Origin: Bacillota bacterium
GTDB lineage: Bacteria; Bacillota; Bacilli; Alicyclobacillales; SLC66
Length of the DNA stretch: 64,000 nt
Assembly: GCA_021821055.1 (NCBI GenBank)
Contig: JAKACX010000001.1
Location: 1 to 64,000 of the forward strand
Direction: 5' to 3'
Positions within the stretch are counted from its first letter, which is position 1; each line of letters begins with the position of its first letter. Positions 7,025 to 16,570 of this stretch are shown piece by piece. The position numbers and the translations under genes are program-made. The notes under the pieces were generated by a model that did not search any database, had not been told where the DNA came from, and was given only the letters and a program-made list of their open reading frames with translations.

Positions 7025-7939
7025 TCAGGGATAGAGACTGCGCAGCACGAAACCGACGTTGGCCGGTCGTTCCGCGAGGCGGCGCATGAAATATGCGTAC
7101 CAGTCCGTCCCGTACGGCACGTAGACCCTCACGCGATAGCCTTCACGCGCCAGGCTGTGCTGCAAATCTGCGCGAATACCGTACAGCATCTGGAATTCAT
7201 AGCGGTCGCGGCCAATCTCATTGCGGTAGGCGAACCCGCGCGCCCAATTGATGAGGTTCTCGTCGTGCGTGGCGATCGCCGTGTAGTTGCCGGCGCGCAG
7301 ACTGATCTCCACAAGCCGGACAAATTGCGCGTCCACATCGCCCTTGTCGGGAAACGCGATATCCCGCGATTCCTTGTACGCTCCTTTGACGATGCGCAGC
7401 GGAATGCCGCGTTGCGCCAGGTCGACCGCGTCCTGCGCACTTCTGTACAGATACGCCTGCAGCACCGCGCCGACATTGCCAAATTGGCCCGCCGCGTCCC
7501 GGACAATGTCAAGCGTGGCCTGGCAATGACGAAAGCCCTCCATGTCCACGTGGATGAAATTCCTGTGTCCACGCGCGCGTTCCAGAATCGCATGCAGGTT
7601 TTCCACGCACACGGCCGGTTCAATATCGAGGCCCAACTGCGTCAACTTGACGGACAGTGTCGTCTGGAGTCCCGCTCCGGCAATCTTGTCGAGCGCCGTC
7701 ATGCAGTGATCCCTCGCGGCGGCCGCCTCCGCGCCGTCGTCGACAGACTCACCCAGATGGTCCAGCGTGGAGTAGAGTTTCTCTCGCTCCAACATCCGCA
7801 CCTTGATTAGCGCCTCGTCGACCGTCTCCCCCGCGACAAACCGGTCCGCCCCGAACCGCATTCCGTAGCGCTTCATCCAGCCGTTGGCGGCCTCGTTGCG
7901 GGCAAGCCCCAACAGCAGCGTGCGCAGCGCCTCTTCCAA
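7025..7939 (-). CDS. putB: Proline dehydrogenase
   Basis: 304 residues, matching the monofunctional Firmicute enzyme. It oxidises proline to pyrroline-5-carboxylate with FAD. Visible family blocks are SVKLTQLGLDI (residues 100-110), FIHVDMEGF, QAYLYRS, LRIVKGAYKE, EFQMLYGI and VRVYVPYG, then the C-terminal YFMRRLAERPANV helix whose Tyr/Arg residues bind proline. The TTG start is preceded by GGGGAGGGG. The partner P5C dehydrogenase is not nearby. Assignment is firm. Confidence 0.93.
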   Translation of the reverse strand: MEEALRTLLLGLARNEAANGWMKRYGMRFGADRFVAGETVDEALIKVRMLEREKLYSTLDHLGESVDDGAEAAAARDHCMTALDKIAGAGLQTTLSVKLTQLGLDIEPAVCVENLHAILERARGHRNFIHVDMEGFRHCQATLDIVRDAAGQFGNVGAVLQAYLYRSAQDAVDLAQRGIPLRIVKGAYKESRDIAFPDKGDVDAQFVRLVEISLRAGNYTAIATHDENLINWARGFAYRNEIGRDRYEFQMLYGIRADLQHSLAREGYRVRVYVPYGTDWYAYFMRRLAERPANVGFVLRSLYP

Positions 7940-7967
7940 GCCGTTCCCCTCCCCGCACCCCCGAGCG

Positions 7968-8043
7968 CGATGCTCTCTGCGTCCGAGGCTTCAATCGGAC
8001 GCTCTGCGTCCGAGGCTCCACTCGAACACTCAGCGTCCGCTCT
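7968..8043. repeat. Imperfect tandem repeat, ~27 bp unit, 2.7 copies
   Basis: Units of 28, 27 and 21 bases share CTCTGCGTCCGAGGCT or close variants. The array lies between ispH and putB and its last part covers the final ispH codons, so the C-terminal tail of IspH may vary with copy number. Confidence 0.7.
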
Positions 8044-9040
8044 CGTTCGCGTCGTTGCGCGCCCCCTGATCGCCGTTGCGCGGCGCGGTGGGCAACAGGT
8101 GGTCGTAGTCGACCGTCGCGTACGCCAGCCACGTCTCCGGATTTTCTGGATCGAACGCTTCGAGAAACGAGATCACAGCCCTCGTAACCGGCGTCGGCGT
8201 CGACGCGCCCGCCGTCACCGCGACGGTCTCCGCTCCCCGCAACCACTGCGGATCGATCTCGCCCGCGTGCGCCACGCGAAACGCGGGCACCCCCGCAATC
8301 TCCTGCGCGACCTGCGCCAGACGGGCCGAGTTGTTGCTGCGCGGGTCGCCCACGACAATGCACAGGTCGGCGTCCCGCGCCTGGCGCGCCACCGCGTCCT
8401 GACGGACCTGCGTCGCGTCGCAGATCTCATTGTGCACTTCGGCCCCCGGGAAGCGCGCCACCACGGCGGCCACGAGATCCCGCGTATCCCACTGGCTCAT
8501 CGTCGTCTGATTCGTCACGATGAGCTGGCGCGGTCCCGCACCGTCACGGCCGAGCCCGACCGTCTCCGGCAGCAGGGCGACGTCCGCAGGGTGTTCAACG
8601 AGATGGACGGCATGCGGCGCGACGCCGACCGCCCCCTCCGGCTCCGGATGACCCCGCTTGCCGATGTACACGACCTCATACCCCGCCGCGACCTTCCCGC
8701 GAATCAGGTCGTGCGTGCGCGTCACGTCAGGGCACGTCGCGTCCAGTACGGTCAATCCTTTCGCGGACGCCTTCGCGCGCACCTCCGGCGAAATTCCGTG
8801 CGCCGTGAAAATAACCGTCCCGTGGTCGATCTCTTCCAGCAGAGACGCGCGGTCTCCGCCGTCGAGCGTGATGATGTCCTGGCGCGCAAAGGCGTCCACC
8901 ACATACTGATTATGAACGATCATGCCCAAAATATAAATCGGGCGCGGCAACTCCGGTTGCGCCGCCGCCCGCGAGGCGATGACCATCGCGTCCACGACGC
9001 CGTAACAGTATCCCCGCGGGGCAATCCTGATCACCTTCAA
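8030..9040 (-). CDS. ispH: 4-hydroxy-3-methylbut-2-enyl diphosphate reductase
   Basis: 336 residues from TTG 9040. This start has AAAGGGGG about seven bases upstream and begins exactly where family homology begins ([15 protein letters not shown]). It is the last enzyme of the MEP isoprenoid pathway. Three [4Fe-4S] ligand cysteines are visible in GYCYGV (residue 12), DATCPDV and NEICDATQ, with the catalytic region [11 protein letters not shown]. The C-terminal tail after LLPTAP is unusual, polar, and encoded partly by a short tandem repeat. The longer open frame to 9229 is not supported. Confidence 0.95.
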   Translation of the reverse strand: MKVIRIAPRGYCYGVVDAMVIASRAAAQPELPRPIYILGMIVHNQYVVDAFARQDIITLDGGDRASLLEEIDHGTVIFTAHGISPEVRAKASAKGLTVLDATCPDVTRTHDLIRGKVAAGYEVVYIGKRGHPEPEGAVGVAPHAVHLVEHPADVALLPETVGLGRDGAGPRQLIVTNQTTMSQWDTRDLVAAVVARFPGAEVHNEICDATQVRQDAVARQARDADLCIVVGDPRSNNSARLAQVAQEIAGVPAFRVAHAGEIDPQWLRGAETVAVTAGASTPTPVTRAVISFLEAFDPENPETWLAYATVDYDHLLPTAPRNGDQGARNDANESGR

Positions 9041-9071
9041 GCCGTCGCCCCCTTTCACACCCGCTCCGGTC

Positions 9072-10637
9072 TCACAATTCCACCATGATCGTGGCGCCCT
9101 CGCCGGGTTTGCTCTCGGCCCACGCCGTCCCGCCGTGCGCCTCCGCAATCGCGGCGACGATCGACAGGCCGAGTCCGGACCCGCCCGGGTCGCGATCCCG
9201 TGCGCCGGACGCCCGGTAGAAACGGTCAAAGATGCGGCCCAACTGATTCTCCTCGATTCCCACCCCGTTGTCGCGGACCGACAGCCGCGCCTTGCCGTCC
9301 GCCCCGCCCGTCACCTCCACCCAGATGCGGCCCTTGCCGGATGCCGTGTACTGGATGGCGTTCATCACGAGATTGTAGATGATCTGTCCGACCATGGACT
9401 TGTCGCACTCGACCATCGTGTCCTCCAAACGGTACGTGATCGAACGATCGCCAGAGAGAACGGAGAGTTGCGGCTGTAGTTCGCGCACGATTTCGGCGAG
9501 ATTCACCCTCGCCCTGTTCGGCTGCAGTCCCTCGTCCAACCGCGCCAGTTGCAACAGATCGCGCACCAGCGCGTGCAGCCGCGCCGTCTCCTGCTGGATG
9601 GTCTCCATCCCCTTGCGCACGCTCTCGAGCTTTTCCGTGTCCAACAGCGCGCGGCGCAGGGCCGGCACGGACAGGTTCTCTCCCTCGGCCAGCGACTTTT
9701 GGATCACCGCCGCCTCCGCTTCATACATGCCGATGCGGCGCAGCAACACGTCCGTGAAGCCGCTCACCGCCGTCAGCGGGGTGCGCAGTTCATGCGATGC
9801 CGCGGACACGAACTCCTTCATTTTTTTTGCCGCCTTGGACTCCTTTTGTACGGCCGCCGCGAGCTGGTCTAGAGCGTCGTTGATCACACTGGCCAGCTGG
9901 ACCGTCTCCGACGACCCGATCAGGGGCAGGCGCTCCTGAAAGGCGCCGGCGCGGATCCGTTCGGCTGTCCTCGCGAGCAGCCGCAGCGGCTTGAGCGGCG
10001 CGCTCACGACCGGAAGCAGCAGGGCGGACGCGAGCAACAGGATCAATACGCTGACAAAGAGGAACTGCGCCGCCTGCTCGCGCAGGATCGGATAGATCAT
10101 CCGCTCCTCGTAGCCCAGCTCCACGTACCCCAGAGGCCGGGAGGACGGACCCACGCGGGCAAAGAGCAGGATCTGCCCCTGCGATTCCATCGTGTAGGCG
10201 TGCAGTCCCGTTATCAGGCTCGTCGTGAGGCTCGGCCCGGCCACACGCCTGCCCGTGAGCTGTGCGATCTGCTCGGTCAGCGGCACCAGGTCGACCGGAT
10301 CGTAGCGCGAGACTGTCTGGCTGATGAGGTGCATGCCGTTGTCGTACAGCCGCACATTGATGCCGCGCGCACTCAGGCGTTTCATCAGTTGGGGAGTCGA
10401 GCGCCGGAAGCCCTCGGGAGTCAACTTCCCGAGGGCAGAGGGATGGGCGAGCGCGTCCTTGAGCGCAATGACCAGGCTGTTCTCCCCAGCGATCAGCAGC
10501 GCGCCGTGCAGCGACTGGTACTGTACGGCGCCGACCAGACCGAGCAGCACGACGATGACGAGCGCATAGCGCAGATACAGTGCGCGAAATACGGAGCGCC
10601 CGCGCAATGCGCCAAACGGGTCACTGGATGTCGACAC
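9072..10637 (-). CDS. Two-component sensor histidine kinase
   Basis: 521 residues. Two membrane segments (about 23-41 and 191-211) enclose a ~150-residue extracellular sensor domain, followed by HAMP. The phospho-acceptor His282 is in [14 protein letters not shown]. The ATP-binding domain has the N box ([13 protein letters not shown]), [17 protein letters not shown] and GGSGLGLSI. An extra ~40-residue charged segment (303-343) sits between the two helices of the dimerisation domain, which is unusual. The gene overlaps the response regulator by 17 bases and is clearly its partner. The signal is unknown. Confidence 0.93.
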   Translation of the reverse strand: MSTSSDPFGALRGRSVFRALYLRYALVIVVLLGLVGAVQYQSLHGALLIAGENSLVIALKDALAHPSALGKLTPEGFRRSTPQLMKRLSARGINVRLYDNGMHLISQTVSRYDPVDLVPLTEQIAQLTGRRVAGPSLTTSLITGLHAYTMESQGQILLFARVGPSSRPLGYVELGYEERMIYPILREQAAQFLFVSVLILLLASALLLPVVSAPLKPLRLLARTAERIRAGAFQERLPLIGSSETVQLASVINDALDQLAAAVQKESKAAKKMKEFVSAASHELRTPLTAVSGFTDVLLRRIGMYEAEAAVIQKSLAEGENLSVPALRRALLDTEKLESVRKGMETIQQETARLHALVRDLLQLARLDEGLQPNRARVNLAEIVRELQPQLSVLSGDRSITYRLEDTMVECDKSMVGQIIYNLVMNAIQYTASGKGRIWVEVTGGADGKARLSVRDNGVGIEENQLGRIFDRFYRASGARDRDPGGSGLGLSIVAAIAEAHGGTAWAESKPGEGATIMVEL

Positions 10638-11385
10638 GGTAGCCGACGCCCCTGACCGTGCGGATCAATTGACGCTTGGAGTCGTTGAGCTTATGGCGCA
10701 GGTAGCGGATGTAGACCTCGAGGATATTGTCCTCTCCGTTGAACCCTTCTCCCCATACGCTGGCCATGATCTGTTCGCGCGGGATGGCCACGCCGGGCGT
10801 CTCCAGCAGGGTTTCCAGCAGGGCGTACTCCGTCCGGGACAGCGGCAGCGCCTTGCCCTCATAGCGGACAAGCTTTTGCGTCTTGTCAATTTCGAATTTC
10901 CCGACGCGCGAAACGGCGATGAGCTCCGGGAACTGGTTGCGAAACCGCGCTTCGATGCGCGCCCGCAGTTCGGCGAAGGAAAACGGCTTGACGACATAGT
11001 CATCCGCGCCGCTCATGAGGCCCTTGACGCGATCGTCCACGTCGTCGCGCGCTGTCAGCATGATGATGGCGACGCGGGCGCGCTCCCGCATGAGTTGGCA
11101 GACGTCGAAACCATCCATTCCCGGCAGCATGATATCGAGCAGGATCACGTGCGGTCGAAACTCTTCGAGACGGTACAGGGCTTCCTCCCCATCGCGAGCC
11201 GTTGCCACGTCGTATCCCTCGTCGCGCAGTCCGAACAACAGGAAATCGCGAATGCTCTGCTCGTCGTCCACGACCAGGATGCGCCCTGCGCGCGCGATGA
11301 TCGCGTCGCCGGAGCGGGCGGCGTGTTCATCCGTACTTCTTGGGACGTCACGCTCGGGCATGATCATACGGGTGTCATTCATCAC
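10621..11385 (-). CDS. OmpR/PhoB-family response regulator
   Basis: 254 residues. A non-homologous leader of ~33 residues precedes the receiver domain; internal starts exist. The receiver begins ILVVDDEQSIRDF, has phospho-acceptor Asp84 in ILLDIMLPG, Thr in MLTARDD and Lys in VVKPFSF. The C-terminal winged helix ends [12 protein letters not shown], typical of OmpR-type DNA binding. It is first in the operon and overlaps the kinase gene. No target promoter can be identified. Confidence 0.94.
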   Translation of the reverse strand: MMNDTRMIMPERDVPRSTDEHAARSGDAIIARAGRILVVDDEQSIRDFLLFGLRDEGYDVATARDGEEALYRLEEFRPHVILLDIMLPGMDGFDVCQLMRERARVAIIMLTARDDVDDRVKGLMSGADDYVVKPFSFAELRARIEARFRNQFPELIAVSRVGKFEIDKTQKLVRYEGKALPLSRTEYALLETLLETPGVAIPREQIMASVWGEGFNGEDNILEVYIRYLRHKLNDSKRQLIRTVRGVGYRVDIQ

Positions 11386-11605
11386 GGTTTGAGCCTCCTC
11401 GAATAGCGGATTGGTACCCCGCGGACAGTGTCATTCTGAAAACTCGGCTTCCTGCTCGCATCCGGCCAAAAGAATGGCCCAAGACGCACAAAGCAAGTAT
11501 AATGGACATGGGCCCGACTGTCTCCTGCCCCGGTGTGCCTGTCCTGATTTGATTCATCACACGTCGCCCGGCGGACCGCAGGGGCGCCGTCCGTTGCGAC
11601 AAACT

Positions 11606-11635
11606 TTGAACTCCCAAGAACAGCTTGCTTATAAG
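11606..11635 (+). promoter_or_regulatory. Probable sigma-A promoter
   Basis: TTGAAC at 11606-11611 and TATAAG at 11630-11635, spaced 18 bases, precede the plus-strand gene at 11661 by 25 bases. The rest of 11386-11605 holds only the divergent upstream region of the response regulator. Confidence 0.5.
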
Positions 11636-11660
11636 TTTACTATAAAGGGATTGGTTTCGC

Positions 11661-12899
11661 ATGTATAGCGATTTTCAGAAATTCCCACCCAAAAAACACA
11701 AACGCTCCAAACTTGAGCCCAAGAAGAAGGTCAGTTCTGCCCAGGGTCTCACATCCGGACGCCTTTCCCTGCCCCCGCGCGAGCCCATTCCCGAACCTGG
11801 CGCGCGCAGGCGCACAGGAACTGACCGAAACCGGACGCCCGGGCGGGTCCCGGGCGGGGCGGCCGGCCGAGCGCCCGGCAAGAAACCGTCCGCAAAGCCG
11901 CGGGCGTCGGCCAAACGGCGCACAAGACCAAAGTCGGCCGCCGCGAACAGGCGCCCGGCGTCCTTTCGCAGGTATCGCCTCCGTCGGTTGCGCTGGGGGC
12001 GGCTGGTGTTCGTGGCGCTGCTCGCGACCGCGTTCGGGTACGGCGTCTACTGGCTCACCGGACCCGGCTGGACGCTGCTGATGGGAAGGCTGCGCGGCGA
12101 CATCAGCCAGGCCACAGGCGCAAACGGCCCGTTGCCCTATACGTCCGGCGCGTATGCGCTGCTGGACCAAAGGATCGGAGCGTACCTCGCGACGCAACCT
12201 GGGCAGTACGCGCTGGCCGGACAGGACCTGTCGACCGGAGCGAGTTTCGGCATCGGGCAAAGTACCGGGTTCAGCGCCGCGCAGACGATCGCGCTGCCGG
12301 TCGTGATCGACCTGTTCAACCAGATGGCGAACGGGTCGCTGAAAGCGACGGCCACCGTCGCACTGACCGCCCGGGACGTCGCGCCCGGGCCGGGCTTCAT
12401 TGGCGCCATGCCAGCTGGAAGCCGTTTCTCGCTGGACCAGTTGGCCCGCGCCGCCCTGGTAAACTCCGACGCCACCGCGCTGAACATGCTGATCCGCACA
12501 CTCGGGCAGGGCCAGGTCAACAACTTCGCCGCCGCCATGGGCGGGGGACCGTCCGCGCTGGCCCGGCCCTATCGCGTGACACCGCTCGAACTGACGCGCT
12601 ACCTGGCCTACCTGTACACGATGGACAACGCGCACCCCAGGGCACTCGCTCCCCTGATGAAAGACCTTGCCCAGGTTCCGTCCGAGGGACGCCTCGCCGC
12701 TGGATTTCCCAAAGGGACCCAGATCGCCCACATCGTCGGCGACTGGCCGCATGAGTTCCACGACGCCGCCATCGTCTGGACCATCGGCCACCCGCTCGCC
12801 CTAGCTGTCTGCAGCGCCGGCGTCACCCAGGCGGCCGCCGCGAAAGTCGAGTCGCACATCGCCCACATGGTCGCGCAGTTCGAACTCACCGGCGAGTAG
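11661..12899 (+). CDS. Membrane-anchored class A beta-lactamase-like pseudoenzyme
   Basis: 412 residues. A long Lys/Arg/Pro-rich cytoplasmic tail (1-112) is followed by one membrane span (~113-131) and an extracellular domain that aligns with class A beta-lactamase-like serine hydrolases. The catalytic motifs are altered. The SxxK block reads AAQTIALP, so Ser becomes Gln208 and Lys becomes Ala211. SDN reads SDA (269-271). The KTG block reads HIVG (357-360), without the Lys. The fold landmarks around them are kept, so this is a conserved-looking but probably inactive protein, perhaps a wall-binding or scaffold protein. The gene is intact, and a promoter is visible. Confidence 0.82.
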   Translation: MYSDFQKFPPKKHKRSKLEPKKKVSSAQGLTSGRLSLPPREPIPEPGARRRTGTDRNRTPGRVPGGAAGRAPGKKPSAKPRASAKRRTRPKSAAANRRPASFRRYRLRRLRWGRLVFVALLATAFGYGVYWLTGPGWTLLMGRLRGDISQATGANGPLPYTSGAYALLDQRIGAYLATQPGQYALAGQDLSTGASFGIGQSTGFSAAQTIALPVVIDLFNQMANGSLKATATVALTARDVAPGPGFIGAMPAGSRFSLDQLARAALVNSDATALNMLIRTLGQGQVNNFAAAMGGGPSALARPYRVTPLELTRYLAYLYTMDNAHPRALAPLMKDLAQVPSEGRLAAGFPKGTQIAHIVGDWPHEFHDAAIVWTIGHPLALAVCSAGVTQAAAAKVESHIAHMVAQFELTGE

Positions 12900-12928
12900 G
12901 CCGCGCGATGCCGATCAGGCGTCCCGCG

Positions 12929-14449
12929 TCACGGAACCACTGCCTGCACCATCTGCTGCTTCAGCGCCCACAGTTCCTCGCTCAGATCCACATGGTACGT
13001 GTGGGGGTTCAGCGCCCGGCGCGTCTCCGGAGGAATCGCCGCCAGTTCCGCGCGCGCAAAAGTCCGGATGGCGTCGAGCGTCGGCAACTCGTACACCAGT
13101 TCACCATCCACGATGATCGGAACCAGCATCTCCCTCACGGAATATTCGACCAGCGTCTTGCGCTTATAAGTGTGAATCGGATCGAACAGCACCACCGGTT
13201 CTCCATGTGGCGTCGGCTGGTCGTCGAGCATGATGAGATCCGCGTTCGCCCATCCATCCACGTAGAAGCGGACCCACTTCTTCTTGCCGGGATTCGTCAC
13301 TTTCGCCGGATTCTCCGACACCTTGATCCGTGGAGCGAAACGCCCGTCCTCCAGTTCCGCCGACAGTTTGTAGACCCCGCCGAGCGCCGGACAATCCTTT
13401 GCCGTGACAAGCGCCGTCCCGACTCCCCACGCGTCAATCGGCGCGCCTTGCAGGATCAGGTCGCGAATCGTGTGCTCATCCAGATCGTCCGACGCGATGA
13501 TGCGCGTCTGCGAAAACCCGGCGGCGTCGAGCTGCCTGCGAGCCGCCTTGGACAGGTAGGCCAGATCCCCCGAGTCGATGCGGATGCCGCGCAACTCGCG
13601 TCCCTGTGCGCGCAATTCGCGGGCCACCGTGATCGCGTTGGGCAGTCCGGACCGCAGCACGTTGTATGTGTCGACAAGCAGCACCGCATTGTCTGGAAAC
13701 GCGTTCGCATAGGCGCGAAATGCCTCAAGCTCCGTTGGAAAACTCTGCACCCAGCTGTGCGCCTGCGTGCCGGACACCGGAATGCCGAAGTACTTGCCGG
13801 CCGCCACGTTGCTCGTGCTCGCGCAACCTCCGATGAACGCGGCGCGCGCGCCAAACAGCGCCGCGTCGACGTTTTGCGCGCGGCGCAGCCCGAATTCGCT
13901 GATCGGCTGATCATCCGCCAGCGCCACCACGCGCGTCGCCTCGACCATGCGCGCGGCCTTCGTCGCGATGAGACTCTGATGGTTGACAAAACACAACAGG
14001 GCCGATTCGATCAATTGCAGTTCAAAGACCCTTCCCTCAAGCCGCAACACGGGTTCCTGGGGGAAAACGACACAACCTTCCGGCACTGCGTAAAGCGTCC
14101 CCGAGAAGTGAAACCGGCTCAACTCCTCCAGAAACGGTTCGTCAAAAATGCCCAGGCTGCGGAGATACTCCAACTGGTCTTCTTCAAAGCGCAGCCCGCG
14201 CAGGTACATGACAGCCTGCTCCAGACCCGCGGCCAGCACGTACCCGTTCCCGCATGGGTTGACGCGGTAGAACAGGTCGAAGACAACGCGCTTGTTCATC
14301 CGCCCGCTCTTGAAATAGCCGTACATCATCGTCAATTGATACAGATCCGTCAGAACACTGAAGTCCGACCGCCTGTAGACGGGCAGCGCGGCAAGTTCGC
14401 GCTCCCGTTGCAGCACGGACCCTTCCGGCAACACCGACCCGTCTCGCAA
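12929..14449 (-). CDS. pncB: Nicotinate phosphoribosyltransferase
   Basis: 506 residues from TTG 14449. It joins nicotinate and PRPP to make nicotinate mononucleotide in NAD salvage. Landmarks are [17 protein letters not shown] at the N-terminus, [32 protein letters not shown] (catalytic His), [21 protein letters not shown] and WGVGTALV. The start is uncertain: a candidate -10 TATACT (14492-14487) argues against any start above about 14480, and GGGAGGCGGA lies 11 bases before 14449. A TTG at 14476 is the alternative. Confidence 0.93.
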   Translation of the reverse strand: MRDGSVLPEGSVLQRERELAALPVYRRSDFSVLTDLYQLTMMYGYFKSGRMNKRVVFDLFYRVNPCGNGYVLAAGLEQAVMYLRGLRFEEDQLEYLRSLGIFDEPFLEELSRFHFSGTLYAVPEGCVVFPQEPVLRLEGRVFELQLIESALLCFVNHQSLIATKAARMVEATRVVALADDQPISEFGLRRAQNVDAALFGARAAFIGGCASTSNVAAGKYFGIPVSGTQAHSWVQSFPTELEAFRAYANAFPDNAVLLVDTYNVLRSGLPNAITVARELRAQGRELRGIRIDSGDLAYLSKAARRQLDAAGFSQTRIIASDDLDEHTIRDLILQGAPIDAWGVGTALVTAKDCPALGGVYKLSAELEDGRFAPRIKVSENPAKVTNPGKKKWVRFYVDGWANADLIMLDDQPTPHGEPVVLFDPIHTYKRKTLVEYSVREMLVPIIVDGELVYELPTLDAIRTFARAELAAIPPETRRALNPHTYHVDLSEELWALKQQMVQAVVP

Positions 14450-14516
14450 CTTGTCTTCCGCCTCCCGTGCACTCAATACTCCACAGAGTATATAGCCGGA
14501 AAATGGCCTTGTGCCT

Positions 14517-14600
14517 GGGGCCAGCCCATATGCTGCGCCCTGCCCAAACAGCGCGGCTGCGCCGCACAACTCGCGACGGCACAGCACACGGGCCGTCCCC
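14517..14600 (-). ncRNA. Structured repeat element, copy 1 (candidate RNA)
   Basis: On the minus strand, arms 14600-14578 and 14539-14517 pair over 22 of 23 positions, with four G-U wobbles and one mismatch; the wobbles work only in this orientation. The 38-base loop starts GUCGCGAGUU and holds an inner hairpin GCGGC-GCA-GCCGC. The same loop recurs at 43954-43990 on a stem of different sequence. It fills the gap between the inositol-monophosphatase-type gene and pncB. Function is unknown. Confidence 0.6.
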
Positions 14601-14612
14601 CAAGCTCACCTT

Positions 14613-15443
14613 TCATCCTTCGTTGGCGGCTGGCGTGTCCACATCGAGGTCGCGCAAGAGCGCGTCGTGAATCCGCCCGTTTGTCGCCACCGCATGCCTC
14701 GTGGTCAACGCGTAGGCGCCGCCGTGCACATCGGTGGCGCTACCGCCGGCCGCCTGCACCATCACCATGCCCGCGCACAGGTCCCACGCATTCAGGTCGT
14801 TCTCCCAGAAGCCGTCCAGTCGGCCGCACGCGACGTACGCCAATTCGAGCGCGGCGGTGCCGAGCGCGCGCACATTGCGCACGTGGCGCCCAAAGCGCCT
14901 GATCTGTTCCGCGTTGCGCTCGCGGTACTCCCCGTTGGGAAATCCGCTGGCGAGCACCGCGTTTGCCAGGCGGGGCTCGGGGGACACGCGCATCGGCTGT
15001 CCATTCAACGTCGCACGGCCGTCCGCCGCACAGAACATCTCGTCGCGCATCGGATCGTAGATCACCCCAAGCGCCGGGACACCGGCGACGACGAGCCCGA
15101 TCGACACCGCGCACAGCGGAATCCCTTGAATGAAGTTGAGCGTTCCGTCGATCGGATCGACCACCCACAGAAACCTCTGGTCCGCGTGGGCCGCCGCCTC
15201 GTGCGCCGCCGCCGCTCCCGGTTCGACGCTCTCCTCGCCAAGCAGCGCGCTGTCTGGAAAGTCCTCGCCCAGGACCGCCTCGATCCGCTTCTGGCACGCC
15301 TTGTCCACCTCGGTCACGAGGTCGTGCGGCGACGACTTTTCCGTCGTCATCCGGGGGCGCCCAATCCACTCCAAAATGAGCTCTCCCGCGCTGCGCGCCG
15401 CCTTCTCGGCCGACGCGAGCGCCCTCATCGAATCGAGTGCCAT
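14613..15443 (-). CDS. Inositol monophosphatase family phosphatase
   Basis: 276 residues from ATG 15443, preceded by GGAAAGGA; the frame extends to 15521 without support. The metal and phosphate motifs are LVTEVDKACQ, GEES, WVVDPIDGTLNFIQGIP (residues ~95-111) and the C-terminal NAWDLCAGMVMVQAAGG, all intact. The family dephosphorylates inositol-1-phosphate, histidinol phosphate or other sugar phosphates; SuhB/YktC-type enzymes are similar. No pathway neighbours fix the substrate. A structured repeat follows its stop codon. Confidence 0.92.
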   Translation of the reverse strand: MALDSMRALASAEKAARSAGELILEWIGRPRMTTEKSSPHDLVTEVDKACQKRIEAVLGEDFPDSALLGEESVEPGAAAAHEAAAHADQRFLWVVDPIDGTLNFIQGIPLCAVSIGLVVAGVPALGVIYDPMRDEMFCAADGRATLNGQPMRVSPEPRLANAVLASGFPNGEYRERNAEQIRRFGRHVRNVRALGTAALELAYVACGRLDGFWENDLNAWDLCAGMVMVQAAGGSATDVHGGAYALTTRHAVATNGRIHDALLRDLDVDTPAANEG

Positions 15444-15630
15444 ATCCCACATCCTTTCCCAACAGACTTCGCGCGGGAGAGGAATCTCCCGCCGTTTCGA
15501 CAACAGTCTACAATGCGTCACGTGAAACCTTTTTCAGCATCCCGTTCCCACTATACAGCGGAAACCGCCGGACGCCAAACGGGCGTGCCCCGTCGACACG
15601 CCAAAAAAACCACGAACCCCAGCGGCTGAT

Positions 15631-16467
15631 TCAACCCGCTGCGGATGGAACCGCGCCTGACGACGCAATATACTGGATGGGCTGCGTTCCAAACGCGCCG
15701 ACCAGGTCCTCGAACAGAAAGTGACCGGCCAGCGCATGTCCGGCGGCGTTCGGATGCCAACCGTCCGCCATGAATTGCGTATAGGAGAGATGATTCTGCT
15801 GCAGATAGTTCCACATTTGGTCGAACACATCGAAGACATGCACGTTCGGGTTATTCATCGCCTGGGCCACTTTCATTTCTGCCTGGAAGTAGAGATACGG
15901 CTCCTTGTTCAACCCGTTGACGGCCGCGGCAGCGGTCACGGGCGGCGTCACGATCAGGGCGACCGCATGCATCGCCAGCACTTGGTCAATCTCGCTCTTG
16001 ATCACTGATTCAAATGTCGATATCGGAGTTCCCGCCACCAGATCGTCCATCCCGCCCCAGGAAATCGCGACGACAGCGGGATTCGCGCGTGCGAGCCACT
16101 TCGGAAACTGTTTCGCGATCTGCGTGCCGGTGACGCCGCCGAACGCATAGCTCGCGATGCGGTAGTCCGTCTTTGTCGCGGCGGACAGCGAGCGGAACGC
16201 CCGCGCCAGATAGCCGCCCATACCGGGAGCGTCGCCCCAGCCAGCCGCCACGGACGACCCGACCGTCATCACCGTCTCCGTTTGGGATCCGCCCTTCGCG
16301 ACGTGGCTCGCCTGCTGAGGCGGAGACGACACCGGCATGGGCGCACCTGAGGCGTTGAGCGGCCCGCCGGTGCAACTCACGACGAATCCCAACGCCGACG
16401 CGCCGATAACCACCGCAGCAAGATTCCGCAATATTGGCATCGTCGCCGCCCCCATCGTGTCGCGCAT
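15631..16467 (-). CDS. SGNH/GDSL-type hydrolase, lipoprotein
   Basis: 278 residues with a lipoprotein signal (AAVVIGASALGFVVSC, lipobox Cys32). The mature domain has VGSSVAAGWGD for block I, where the catalytic Ser follows Gly-Ser instead of Gly-Asp, SWGGMDD in the block III position, and DGWHPNAAGH giving the Asp-x-x-His pair. A paralogue with the same layout lies at 32186-33067. Such enzymes are often extracellular esterases or polysaccharide deacetylases. ATG 16467 has AAGGAGAGG very close; ATG 16455 or 16440 may be the real start. Confidence 0.85.
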   Translation of the reverse strand: MRDTMGAATMPILRNLAAVVIGASALGFVVSCTGGPLNASGAPMPVSSPPQQASHVAKGGSQTETVMTVGSSVAAGWGDAPGMGGYLARAFRSLSAATKTDYRIASYAFGGVTGTQIAKQFPKWLARANPAVVAISWGGMDDLVAGTPISTFESVIKSEIDQVLAMHAVALIVTPPVTAAAAVNGLNKEPYLYFQAEMKVAQAMNNPNVHVFDVFDQMWNYLQQNHLSYTQFMADGWHPNAAGHALAGHFLFEDLVGAFGTQPIQYIASSGAVPSAAG

Positions 16468-16570
16468 CCTCTCCTTGAACTATACAACCCCCTCCCGCGA
16501 CACACGCCGCAGATGTTTGGAATAGCAGTAGAAGAAGCGTGAAAAATTGCGCCGCCACCCGGGGCGACAC

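Noticed and set aside
12908-14902. A 664-codon plus-strand open frame
   Set aside because: It mirrors pncB on the minus strand and shows no protein-like motifs.
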